Part shown: positions 33,601-43,640 of the stretch, piece after piece | How the letters are laid out: each line of letters opens with the position of its first letter | How positions within the stretch are numbered: position 1 is the first letter of the stretch | Assembly: GCA_012845835.1 (NCBI GenBank) | Contig: JABAKD010000025.1 | Span: forward strand, 32,239,303 to 32,303,302 | DNA length: 64,000 nucleotides | DNA from: Undaria pinnatifida | Lineage: Eukaryota > Sar > Phaeophyceae > Laminariales > Alariaceae | Direction of reading: 5' to 3' | Notes under the pieces: model-generated | What the model was told of the DNA's origin: nothing | What the model saw: the letters and a program-made list of their open reading frames with translations, nothing else | Database searches by the model: none | Translations under genes and position numbers: made by a program

Positions 33601-35720
33601 AACAGCTTAAAGCCAACCCACTAACGGTGACCATTGCGACCTGCACAAATCATAGGTGCGGTTCAGTATACCAATTGGTTGTATACTATCTATGGATACG
33701 TAGTCGGCATTGAAGGCGGCAAAACTCCCGAAAACTGGTCGAATAACTATCTCCGTCGACCTAGTTGAACCTCAGCAGTATGTGGCAAGGCGGTGGCGGT
33801 GGTGACTATCAATATCAATAGCAACAACCAAGGCTACGTACGGACGGGGGGTCACTTTGACTGTTGTGGCCTTATTCGCAGTGTCTCGGGGCCACTCGCA
33901 CAAGTGACCCCCCGGTTCCTTTGCGTTGTTGAGCGTACGTGACTTTTTCACTTGCGATGCGAATACGCGATGCAATGGGTAACTACGGTGTTCCTTGCAA
34001 ATCGTCTGAAGTTTTCTGTACGTGTGGTACAGAGTCCGCCCCTAGTGGCGATGGGGGTGACAAAAGGGGGTATTCCCCGTACCTTAACCTGGATCCTCTT
34101 TGACATTGAGGCTTCTCTCGTCTCATAATCCAACCGATGACAAGCCATGACTAACGATAATGAATACAGTGACTTTCGCTACGACAGGCGATTGGGATAG
34201 CGCTTTTTAAGCAGCCGAACGTTTGGACTGACGACGCTCCTTTCTCCAGATCTTAGTAGAAGGTAGATGTAAAACACCGACAATTTTTATACATAGGCCA
34301 CGACTTTGCTTCGTCGGGGTTCGCTAGTATTTTGTTAATAATCTCAGTTGTTAGCGCTATTAGGGTTATTAAGATTATTAAGGTTATTGTATTTTTTTTG
34401 CGCGAGGATACAGCTTTTTAAGTAAGAAGCCTTGAAGTGTTTCCGACACAATTCCGTGCATCTCTAAACATAGTTGCGAAGAAAGGGTGGTGTGGTAAGT
34501 TCGGTGGGAGCAATAACGTAATGTTGCCATGCCTCGCCTGAACATGAAGGCTGATGAGAATGTCCTCGACACTCCAAAACCTATAGAGAATGCCGCGGAT
34601 GACAGGAGGCCGAAGACGAAGACGAAGCGACCGCCGCGGCGATCCGAGACCAGACCCCAGAAGCGCGAAGAAAATAAGCGGCCTATCATGTAGCTCGTGG
34701 AGAGCAAACCAGCGTAATAACCTGCCGCACGTATGCGATATAATGCCGTTATTTTCAGATGAGTTATACTGTGGATTATCGTCAGCGCGGGCCACGTCAA
34801 CTAAAGATTAGTACGGGCCACGTCAACTGGGGTTAGAGTCTAGTCCTCCAAGTGTCGGTTTTGGAATCCACACGCTTCGAGACATCCATCACATTTTCCC
34901 TTGTGCATGTTTTGCGAGTCAACGAGACGATGAATATACCCTCTTGTTTAGCATGTATGAGCGACGTCAGGACGAAGATTGTTTCCAAAGAACTGCAGCA
35001 GTTCGGTGCAGCGCGTATGGAAATCAGAAGCTCAGGTTCGGCCTTGATATTCGCGTGTATGGAAATCACGAGGTCAGATCCACCGTTGTGTTCTTCGAGG
35101 TATTGTTGAGTTTATGTTCCGAGAAAACGCAACATAACCTGTGATGTGTATTATTGATGCTATTCAATATTCTTATCAGCGCGTTAGAGGGGCCGATACA
35201 ATACGCCCGCGCTCACGGTACATATATTCCATTGGCACTGGGTACAACTTGTAAGAACCATCTGCCTCATAAACTAGGCGCCAAATACAAGAAAAAAATC
35301 GAAATCCTGATATAAATAGTTGGGGTTTGCTGGTTTGATTGGCGACGGCAGTGGTTTCCCCCGACACACCGGTTGACGTGACATGGAATGCATTCGGAGA
35401 CGTCTGGCGTCCCGCAAAACAAAACCATACCTGTAGCCATGACACACGGAAGGACGCAGTCGAAGATTTTATCTAGGATACCAGGGTATGAAACATTCCC
35501 GGCCCTACGTCTTTGCTGTGCACCTGGCCGGAGGCCATCTCGAAATCAGCTTCGCAGCAACAGTCCCCCACGAAACCTCACCCGCCTTGTCCTTGTCCTC
35601 AACAGCACCCAGGTCCTCCACCATCAATCCGGCGTACGCCAGCACGCCCAGCTGGATTATCTGGTCACTGATGAGGCAAGCTACGATCGCCGCCATGGGA
35701 AGATACGGAAAAGGAGCCAT
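24606..35720 (-). CDS. MFS transporter, ZIFL/DHA1-like; nine exons, 496 residues
   Basis: Exons in coding order: 35720-35582, 34721-34538, 33034-32931, 28486-28381, 28087-27980, 26768-26531, 26181-26086, 25548-25327, 24899-24606. They total 1491 nt including the TAG, and every junction keeps frame. Seen: TM1 in exon 1. Exon 2 has the MFS motif A form GLVSDRRGGRF (69-79). Exon 3 has RFLIGLCAGME and KPLVEEV (TM4). Exon 4 has SWSIGAVLGPGVGG, the antiporter motif C (144-157). Exon 5 is TM6, exon 6 a charged central loop then TM7 start, exon 8 two membrane segments, exon 9 PERRGEMNG (414-422) and PFDYHF. Known: this order matches 12-helix MFS proteins of the zinc-induced-facilitator-like/DHA1 type, usually about 450-500 residues. 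Introns run 293-4444 bp; all are GT-AG except intron 2 (GC-AG). The start ATG leaves a short N-terminus, so another 5' exon is possible. Substrate unknown. Confidence 0.88.
28487..32930 (-). other. Intron 3 of the MFS gene (4.4 kb)
   Basis: The donor GTATGT follows exon 3 and the acceptor CCCCTAG precedes exon 4; joining them restores a Ser codon. Inside are a poly-G run (28548-28558), a purine-rich tract (30120-30250), a pyrimidine tract of CTTTTCC units (30940-31170) and a CCTAACCCTAACC block near 31953. Its open frames show no known domain. Confidence 0.75.
33035..34537 (-). other. Intron 2 of the MFS gene, GC-AG type
   Basis: Exon 2 ends at ATGTTCAG and the intron starts GCGAGG. The acceptor CGCAG precedes GTTTCTG. 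Using the GC donor restores Arg and the continuous motif MFRFLIG. No GT donor near this point keeps the frame and the family alignment. A foldback sequence sits inside at 33848-33913. Confidence 0.7.
33846..33914. repeat. Foldback sequence with GGGGGGTCACTT arms
   Basis: GGGGGGTCACTT on the left and AAGTGACCCCCC on the right are perfect 12-bp inverted arms around about 45 bp. The right arm plus flank (AGTGACCCCCCGGTTCCTTTGC) resembles 37993-38012. Confidence 0.7.
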
Positions 35721-37860
35721 GTGCCCACACGAGACACGGTGGTTGCCCCAATCCTTATTTGAAGGGTGGCGTCCAACGGCCTATTAGTGCTTTAGACACC
35801 TTCAGTGCTCTAACAAAAAAAGAACACGAACAAGGTTTACGGACGGACAGGTGGACAAGAGCTAATTAATCGGTGCCGTGTAGACAAGAGTTGCGCCCAG
35901 ATTGGTTGATGTCGTCGCGTTTGATGCATACAAAGCGGTAGATTTTCTCAACGGCCGCAAAAGCCAATCCATCCCGGCCAGTCCGACTAGTAGGGCTAAG
36001 GAGCGAGCCCATGTGTGTAACTGACGGCGGAAAAATATATATAACCAGTAGTATACACGTGTGGGTATGTTGTTCACCTTTTTCTGACGTGTCTACACAT
36101 CTACACCCAGGGACACCAGTGCCCGTGCCGATCCCTCCTATTGATGGAGACGATCTCGGTGATCACACACTACAGGACCGAGAAACACGTTGATTGTTGG
36201 TTACACATAATGGTGGATTGGCCATGGAACACAACTCGATGCGAGCCGACGAGGGGAGAAGCTGAAACATCCTCGCTACAAAAGTGAAGGGGCGTACGGT
36301 GGTGAGGAAGGGAGGAGAAGAGCCTGTTAGTAACTCAAGGTCTGACTTAGGTAACACAAGGATTGGAGGGACAAATAAAAAGTGCGAATGTTTAATACAA
36401 AATGAGCAAAACAGACAATCAGAACGGCAATACAACGAGGGCAAAACAGGAAAAAAAAAACAGCACACCAGAGTATTTGCAGGAAAACACGTGACAACAA
36501 AAGTAGAAAACAATGAAGTAAAAAGAACGGATATGAGCAGGGAGACAGGAACGCAGGGAGGAGGGAAGAGGCACCCAGGAGAAAAGCAAAACAAGTGAAA
36601 CAAGACGGTACAAACAATGTAAAAGTCGAAACAGACTGACAACAAGCAGCCAGCAACAACTAGTATAGTCTACATGAATACAAAACACATGAGGACCCTG
36701 AACCACTGTGAGGGGCTGCAATCGTATTGGGTTCCAGTGGCACCTTCTCAAAGAAGAGTAGGAGCATTGCTGCATGCCCCATCTCTTGAGCACTGTGTCT
36801 GTCGACAGTATTGCCCATACCGCCATCATCACTCCCGTGCGCAATTTTGAAAACAAAACAACAATCTATAACGAGACACTAACTCGACGACACCGCCCAA
36901 TCGGGGTCGGGGCAGCACCAAAACTGGGTTTCGAAGGCAACAACTAAAGGGTTAGGAACATGGCTGCCTGGTCCATCCCTACTTACCCTAACCCCAACCC
37001 TAACCCTAGCCCTTGCTGTATCTAAAACGGCGGTACACCATCGTCTCTAAAACCCCCAAACGTTCCCAAACTGAGACCGATAGCGCAAAGCAAAAGCAAA
37101 AAATAGAAGAAACAGCGCCAAACAATGCTTAGGGTTATACCCCTCAGCAAGAAGGCCATACCGACGGTGGCAAAACCGTATTGGCCATCACTGTAGTCCC
37201 CGAGAGGAATGGACCACGAAATCCAACAAAGCCAATTAAACACGAGGTAGTTGTAGTAGTTTCAAGCACCTTGAGCCTGTTTTACCTACTAGTTTGCCTG
37301 GTGCCCGACTACTCTCTCTGCGGTCTCTCCCTTGCTTTATTTGACTACGGTTTCGCAATGCCTAACCCCTCTTCGTCTTGGGGAACATAAATCCGGGATC
37401 TGCGGCATTCCAGGCAAGGAAATTTCGCTTTTGTCTTTCCACCTGGACATGGATCATTCAGCTGCTTCTAGGAACCCCCGTCATCACTTACCTGCCTTCA
37501 TTTCCCAGCACGGTTTCAATTCCAAACTGCCGTGTGGAGTTTTCCGTAGAGCTTTCAACAGATCGAAAACGACGATATCGTCCCTTCGGGCCCTGCGCGA
37601 GTGGTTCGTTCCCGTGTGTTTCTACGAGCTTTCTGCTCAACTATCTCCTGACTTGGTCATCGCCCTTTGTTTGTCAAACCACTGGCCTCGTAAACAAGAG
37701 CCCCCGTTCCCGCATGGTGTTTTCGATGGTATCGCATGTTGTCTGTTTATATAACCTTGGCGTAATACTGGTTGGTGTTGTCATCACGGCTCTGGAAGCC
37801 AAGCACTTGCCGAGGGTCATCGAGGCCTTTTCGAGCATGTCAGCGTTCGTTGTGTTGAGA
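35721..37860. other. Upstream of the MFS gene; no gene recognised
   Basis: This holds the presumed promoter of the minus-strand transporter, but no core element can be placed. 36380-36600 is A-rich. A CCCTAACCCCAACCCTAACC block lies at 36985-37010. The minus frame 37022-37243 is hydrophobic (GMAFLLRGITLS, FYFLLLLCAIGLSLG) and could be a membrane exon, but nothing around it supports a gene. Confidence 0.4.
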
Positions 37861-37867
37861 GTCAAAG

Positions 37868-37936
37868 TCTAACCCTAACCCTAACCCTAACACTATCCCT
37901 ACCCCTAACCCTAACCCTAAGGTGGGTTAGGGTTGT
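37868..37936. repeat. Interstitial telomere-like repeat with orientation switch
   Basis: About eight CCCTAA-type units, one run broken by CACTATCCCTACC, then a switch to GGTGGGTTAGGGTTG at 37921-37935. This is the longest telomere-like block in the window. Confidence 0.9.
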
Positions 37937-37970
37937 GTTGTTTTCAATAGGGTGCTTTTCTTCAGAACGG

Positions 37971-38012
37971 TTCGGGGTCACTCTCGCGCGAGTGACCCCC
38001 CTGCTCCTTTGC
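37971..38012. repeat. Short near-palindrome related to the intron 2 foldback
   Basis: GGGGTCACTCTCGCGCGAGTGACCCC folds back nearly perfectly and is followed by CCTGCTCCTTTGC, matching the flank of the 33.9-kb foldback (CCGGTTCCTTTGC). Confidence 0.65.
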
Positions 38013-38207
38013 AACCTAGTAACCCTATGTTAGCTGGTGTGGTGTTTGCTGTTCAAGTGTTCATATTGCAGTATCAATCCACAATTAAAGTTACGCCGTT
38101 CCAAGAAAGACGTCTTCAACAGGTTTCTTCGTTGAGGTACAGAGTCACTGGTGCAAGTCCTGCGAACCAGGTAATGAGAATGACGGCCCTCCTACCGTAG
38201 CCTTAGT

Positions 38208-38310
38208 GGTCACACACTAACACACCACGATAACACACTATTATTACACACGAACTCACTTACACACTATCACATCAACACACTACCATACTAGCACCTT
38301 AACTACTGTA
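38208..38310 (+). repeat. Degenerate ACACACTA microsatellite
   Basis: Units such as ACACACTA, ACACACCA and ACACACGA recur with small changes. Confidence 0.7.
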
Positions 38311-38454
38311 CGGCAAGGTCTCAATCCGCTCGGCCTTCATCTTTCTGACCTCGAGCTTGAGCTGGGCGCTTGTATTATGGTATAACTCTGGACCGAACGG
38401 CTTGTAGCCTGACCTCATGAGCCAAACCCGTTGCTTGATCTCAACCGCGTGAGG

Positions 38455-39036
38455 TCAGCGTTTTGGTGGACAATGTCGCTGAAGAACAAAAACGTCAATG
38501 TCGTTTTTTGCCGCTGACATGTGAATGGTGGAAGTCCGGCATACAAGGTCCCATCTTCGCAGCAGCATGGTCTCCGTCTTCGTTTCTAAATCCGCAAGGC
38601 TTGCTGCTTCGAAAGATGGTGACATCGACAGTCCTCCTCTTAGCAAGTCCGTCTGCCAACTTCGATAGATTGCCTGCGTCGTGGGAGTATAGCACACCCT
38701 GCACGGCTCTCCGCACCCATGCCAATGGATCTTCGACTCCGCCCGCCTTATCACCATCGAGATGGACTTGCTTCTGCACGATGCCTTCGTCCTCACTGCA
38801 GCAAAGGACGACAACGGGTACCCCGCACATCGACGAAGAGTGAGTTCAACGGGAGCGGCGTTAGCCCGCAACCTCACCAAGACCCGGAGTGAAGTCAAAC
38901 CATTCCAAGTTTTCACGACCATCCGTAAGCACACGAGCCCGCATGTCGTCGTGGATCTGGCGGGTACCCGCAAGCATGTTCGCTGGTACACCGAAGCGTG
39001 CGAGGACTCCCCGCAGTATATGTAACGAGGGCGCAC
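38455..39036 (-). other. Long open frames, unassigned
   Basis: A 193-codon minus frame (38455-39036) overlaps another minus frame (38495-38830) containing GVLYSHDAGNLSKLADGLAK and RRTVDVTIFRSSKPCGFRNE, which looks more protein-like in composition. This may be a decayed mobile-element coding fragment. I recognise no family and no intact gene. Confidence 0.3.
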
Positions 39037-39479
39037 GAATATGTTATTCGATCACCACACGTCCGAATATCCCACTTTGAGCTCAGGGCAGGAGTGGAGA
39101 AGGGGGCACGTGGTATCATCCTACCCTTCTAAGCCTGAACAATAGACATTCGAAAAAGCGACGAGGAGATGGTGGAGCCACCCCATGTGCTGGATAGAAG
39201 ACCGTATATCCCACTAGAAAAAGACTATAAAATACTGTGCTGGTGTCCGTTGACCTATATTTGTTCGTAGTTGTCAGGCCTTGCGGTAAGTGCAGCAGCG
39301 GCACTAGACCAAGGCTACAAGGGATCGATGAGCTTGGCGGGAGGTGGGTCATCCAGTCGTAGGGCGGATTGGGATAGGATACCCTTAAGCCACATGGGAT
39401 AGGCAGGTTTGGATGAGTAGGAACGTCCTCAAGCGCCATATTTTCTTGCATCGGCACATTTTAATTTTCACATTATAAA

Positions 39480-39995
39480 CGTACACCCCAACTGTGAGAT
39501 CGAGGAGTTCTTCGAACCTCACCTTTGCAAGCTGTGTGTGATACTTCGATCTCGCGTATCACCGGGTGTATGTCTTCGTTAAGGATGTTGATCGGCGACT
39601 CCCGTTAGCACTACAGTGTGGCCTGTACCACGGTCAACAGAGTAGTGTTAATGAATCTGTGCGCGGCAACTATACATGCCGTCATTGAGGGAAAAAATCT
39701 AACGGCTGTGAAAGAAATGCATCCGCTTACCAAGTATATGGAGTAATTCGTATAACTAGTGAGGGGAGGGCGGAGTTTTGAAGGGGGGGGGGGGGACTCA
39801 GTTTGTGCATGGCCGTCGTCGTATGACCACAAACCCTGGCGTTCCTACTATGACGCGACGGAGCACGTCCGGTTGTCACCAACCAGGCAGATATTGCTTT
39901 CACCAAGCGCGAGGCGCCGTGAGGTGTTCGGCGAGTCGCATGAAGGGTGAACTGCATCCTTCCAAGAACTGCTCGTAAGACGGACTTCGGCACCT
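39480..39995 (+). repeat. Composite dispersed repeat, copy 3 (partial), with second copy of the 5.3-kb repeat
   Basis: 39485-39720 has CTGTGAGATCGAGGAG, CTTTGCAAGCTGTGTGTGAT, CTCCCGTTAGCACTACAGTG and GAAATGCATCCGCTTACCAA, as in the other copies. A poly-G run at 39784-39794 is followed by 39830-39895, which matches the 5.3-kb dispersed repeat. Confidence 0.8.
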
Positions 39996-41057
39996 TGTGC
40001 CTACTTCAGAATCGAGGGGGGGGGTGAAAAGGAGGACTGTTGCGTCACAATCCGTGAACACATCGAAATGTAGGTCCCATCCTTTGCGAATAGCTCGATA
40101 AGAACTACATATCGTTCACACCGGTGTGCGCCTGTGAAAAGGCGTTACATTAGAGACACCAACTACGGACCGCGTCTGGGGTCATTACCACGTACCCTTT
40201 TTAGCTAATTATGTATATACTTGTTCTTTATGCCACTGACGGCACAATCGCGAGCACTAACGACATTGCGGACGAAGAAGACACTCGCATAAGACATGAA
40301 GGAATGGGGTGAAATGTCTGCCCGACTGGGCCGAAGATCGGCAAGACTATGTTTAATTGCGGATGCATATCAGGTATGCACGCATGCATGGATGTCCGTT
40401 CACTACACGGCCGTACATCACCCAAACAAGCAGATAACCAGAAACCTGCGTCCATTACCACTCGGTATCAGATCACGCGGGGAAAACTCTTTGAAACGAT
40501 AAGAAAGAAAAACAATGTTTTCCAATTGTAGGTTTGAGGAGGGGTCTCTGTGTCAATGTGATGTTTGATGTCCAGATCCCTGCACCCCCCTGTCTGTAAT
40601 GTAACGTAGTACAAACAAGATGTAATGCTTGTATTTGACTATTTCCGTTTGGGTAGGGGTCAAATTGTTTGCCATAAAGGGACGGAAAACTGCTCGGGAG
40701 TGATCAGGGAAGAAATAAGACACATATGACCCCCAAAAAAAAACGTTGGTAGTAATCGAGCTGCCGACATCCGAACGAAGATGGCTGGATGGTTGTAGTG
40801 GCTGTCACGCGAATGCGCGTTAAAAAACGTATCACACACCGCTACCGCCGATATACGATCATCGACACATGCCTCCAGGGTCTACAGTAGTAATACTATG
40901 TTATAGTACTAGACTAATAGAGGGCACATTCTAACAATCAGAAATTGGGAACGAAGGAAAATACGGGGGAAACAGACTAAAGCAAAATAAAAACTTGAAA
41001 TGCGGAAGATTCTTGCGTAAAAAAGAAAAAATATGTCGGGGGCGAAGTTCAGAAGAA
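39996..41057. other. No gene recognised
   Basis: AT-rich sequence with a G-run near 40016-40023 and an A-run at 40735-40744. Short frames have no known motif. Confidence 0.4.
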
Positions 41058-41304
41058 GACTGATTCTACGATATCCCCACCCCCAAACCAGCGATGTTTC
41101 TTGACGAACGTTTCATGGCTGTTCGACAGAAGGCAGGGTGCAATGGGAAATATTCTCAACATCTTTTCTTGTTTGCAAAGGATACCGAACGATGATGTTG
41201 GGGTGGCAAGGTCCACCATTTTTCCGGGGGATACGGGAGAGAGCTGGTTTCGAACATGGCGGTTTCGATAAACAAAAGTTGGGAGAGTTACCGTAGAGCG
41301 ACAA
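41058..41304. mobile_element. MITE-like element, copy 2
   Basis: It aligns along its length with 5943-6191. Shared blocks are GACTGATTCTACGATA at the left, AACGTTTCATGGCTG, TTTTCTTGT.TGCAAAGG, GAGAGCTGGTTT and TACCGTAGA.CGAC at the right. It is more diverged, and the TTA flanks are not preserved. Confidence 0.7.
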
Positions 41305-41404
41305 AGGGAATGCCCGCCTCTACTATTCAGCCCCTTTCCTACGAAAATTCCGGCCTTGAAACGCCAACAAAAATGAACACGGGGGCAAAATATTTTACAA
41401 ATGG

Positions 41405-41705
41405 CAGGGCGTGTCATGGGCCGATCTTGGGAGCCGGGTCTGGCCGGGCCAAGAGTTTTGGAAGACCAACCATAGGTGGGACCGGGCCGCACCGAGAGGT
41501 TTGAAATTGGAATGGGCCGGGACGGGCCGGGCCCACAAGTTTGGAGATGCCATGGACTGGCCCATCATTTGGACATTTAATAGGCCAGGCCGGGCTACGG
41601 CCCATCATCTGAGAAATTGGTTGTCCACGCTTCGCCGCGACCCATAACCTGAAAAATTGATGGGCCGGGCCGGGCTACGGCCCATGAGGCGTGGGCTGGG
41701 CCGCT
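41405..41705. repeat. GGGCCGGGC-rich degenerate repeat
   Basis: Phrases such as GGGCCGGGCCGGGCTACGG, GGCCCATCATTTG and GGCCCATGAGG recur at 20-50 bp spacing. Similar phrases occur at 43095-43290 and 48545-48620. Open frames here are driven by the repeat. Confidence 0.7.
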
Positions 41706-42533
41706 TTAGCTGGCCCATGAGGTAGCTCTCACGAGGTTTCAGGACCGGATCACGATCGACGAGAAGTGATGTACTGCTACTACGACGATGATGACGTCTA
41801 CCCCGCCCATAAGACGGCTCATGAGTTGTCGCGGGCCAATCTGGGCCGCGGTCCATGATAAGTGGTGTACTTAAATCTAGAACGATATGTTTTTGTGATT
41901 CTGTACTTTGCACTTGAATGAGCAAACGAACAGCCGCAGGAAGCAGCGGGTAGCTCATAATGGTTACATTGTTAACCTGCCTGTATGTGCGATGAAGCGC
42001 GCGTAGAAGCATCGGCAACGCGTGGCAACGACCAATAAATCCAAGGTCAGGTCGAACAACATCAACCAAAGCAGTGTCTCTGTGTTGGTGGATGTTAGAA
42101 ACAGTGTCAACTCCCATATAGCCACATGACTGTGTTTGTATATTCGCGTACCAGGTACCAGGTTTTTCATGTTATCAAATACACGAACGCTAGGTCGCAG
42201 AATGTACGACAGCAACCTACCGCAGGGCCGGCAGAGCAACAGACGACACAGCAGCAGTGACACACTGCAGTAGCGCGCGGCGAATACTTGTCATTTCCGC
42301 AGGTTCGATTGACTTTGTGCGTGTTGGTCACTACCTGGATTAGCTGGCCATCTCGGAGAGCCTGTCTCCCCAGCACCCAGCACCATCTCCTCTCCTAGCT
42401 CCCCTCGCTTTTGTCGATGTCGAATGCCAGAACCGGCTCGAATCTTCACGGAGAGGACCCACATCCCTGCGGGCATTCGACGCTGCATGCCTTCCCCGCT
42501 GCTGCGGCTGCTGTTGCAGTGGCTAGCTCCTGG

Positions 42534-42755
42534 AGTGGTCCTTGAATGGTGCTTGAATGGTGCTTGAATAGTGTTTGAATGATGCTTGAAGGGTGCTTGA
42601 ATGGTGTGTGCTTTGCTTGTTGTTCGGGGAGCTGGTGCTTGAATGGTGCTTGAATGGTGCTTGAATGGTGCTTGAATGGTGCTTGAATAGTGTTTGAATG
42701 ATGCTTGAAGGGTGCTTGAATGGTGTGTGCTTTGCTTGTTGTTCGGGGAGCTGTG
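42534..42755 (+). repeat. 11-bp minisatellite with higher-order duplication
   Basis: Units of TTGAATGGTGC and variants (TAGTGTTTGAATGATGC) run in tandem. The block ending GTGTGTGCTTTGCTTGTTGT and TCGGGGAGCTG occurs twice, about 125 bp apart, so a longer unit was duplicated. The minus frame over it (IQAPFKHHSSTIQAP) is a repeat product. Confidence 0.9.
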
Positions 42756-43059
42756 TGTGTTCTGCTGGTGGGTATGATTCACGTCAATCAGGGCAATTTC
42801 TGCAGTAAAATAACCATACGTCACATCGTGGGTCCTGTTCATTCTGGCTTGAAACCGAAAGACGAATTGCACCCAAAAGCTCAACTGGTGCAGGATTTAA
42901 ATAGCAAAACCCGAACGCGTCTTATTTCCTCTGTTATGATGAATATTGATTGATTCCGGAAAGCAAAACATTTCTCAAAATTGTTTGGTGATCAACAAAA
43001 CACCATGAACGTCAAGATCCACTGTTTTTTGTACGAGGTTACACATGGGCGGTCCTTTT

Positions 43060-43640
43060 AAACCCATGTGCTGGCGCACAGAGATAGCGAGCCGGCCCGT
43101 TCAAAGCCTGTGTCTCGTGGGGCCCCCTGCGAATATCATGGGCGGTTCCGCCCCAAGAAATTTCGGAATTCGATGTGCTGGGCACCTCCCTGGCCCATCT
43201 TTATCATCTGAAATATTACCCTAGGCCGCGTCGGGTCGCGGCCACTACATGAAAAGAAGGTGGGCCGGACCGGCCGACCAGCGTCAGTCCATGACAAGCC
43301 CGGAAAGCAACAAGTAATAAAAACGTTCATTGGCGGTTAATAATGAGGGGGGGGAAATATCAGAGAAAAGAAGCAACCAAAAAAACGAAAAGGAAGAAAA
43401 AAGGGAAAATATAGTGGCAAGCAGGACGAGTTGAACAGGACAACACGAATTAATGCAGAACAAAGCACAACAGCCAGCCAGGAACTAGCAATGAATGCAG
43501 CAGATGAAGCCACTCAACCAACGTCGGGGGCAGCAAGCATATCGGGTGTCGAATAACCCTAACCCCATGTATGTTCTGCATACGATCTGCGCGCTGCTCT
43601 ATTTTTTTGAGATGTTGCTATTGTTGGCACTGATTGTTTT
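43060..43640. other. GGCC-rich remnants and A-rich sequence, no gene
   Basis: 43095-43290 shares the GGGCCGGACC/GGCCCATC phrases of the 41.4-kb repeat. 43345-43430 is purine-rich. A CCCTAACCCC block lies at 43556-43565. Confidence 0.45.

Noticed and set aside
34418-34795. Alternative minus frame overlapping MFS exon 2
   Set aside because: Only the frame giving GLVSDRRGGRF matches the family and joins in frame to the neighbouring exons.
37868-37936. A true chromosome end
   Set aside because: The block is short, degenerate, and flanked by long unique sequence on both sides.
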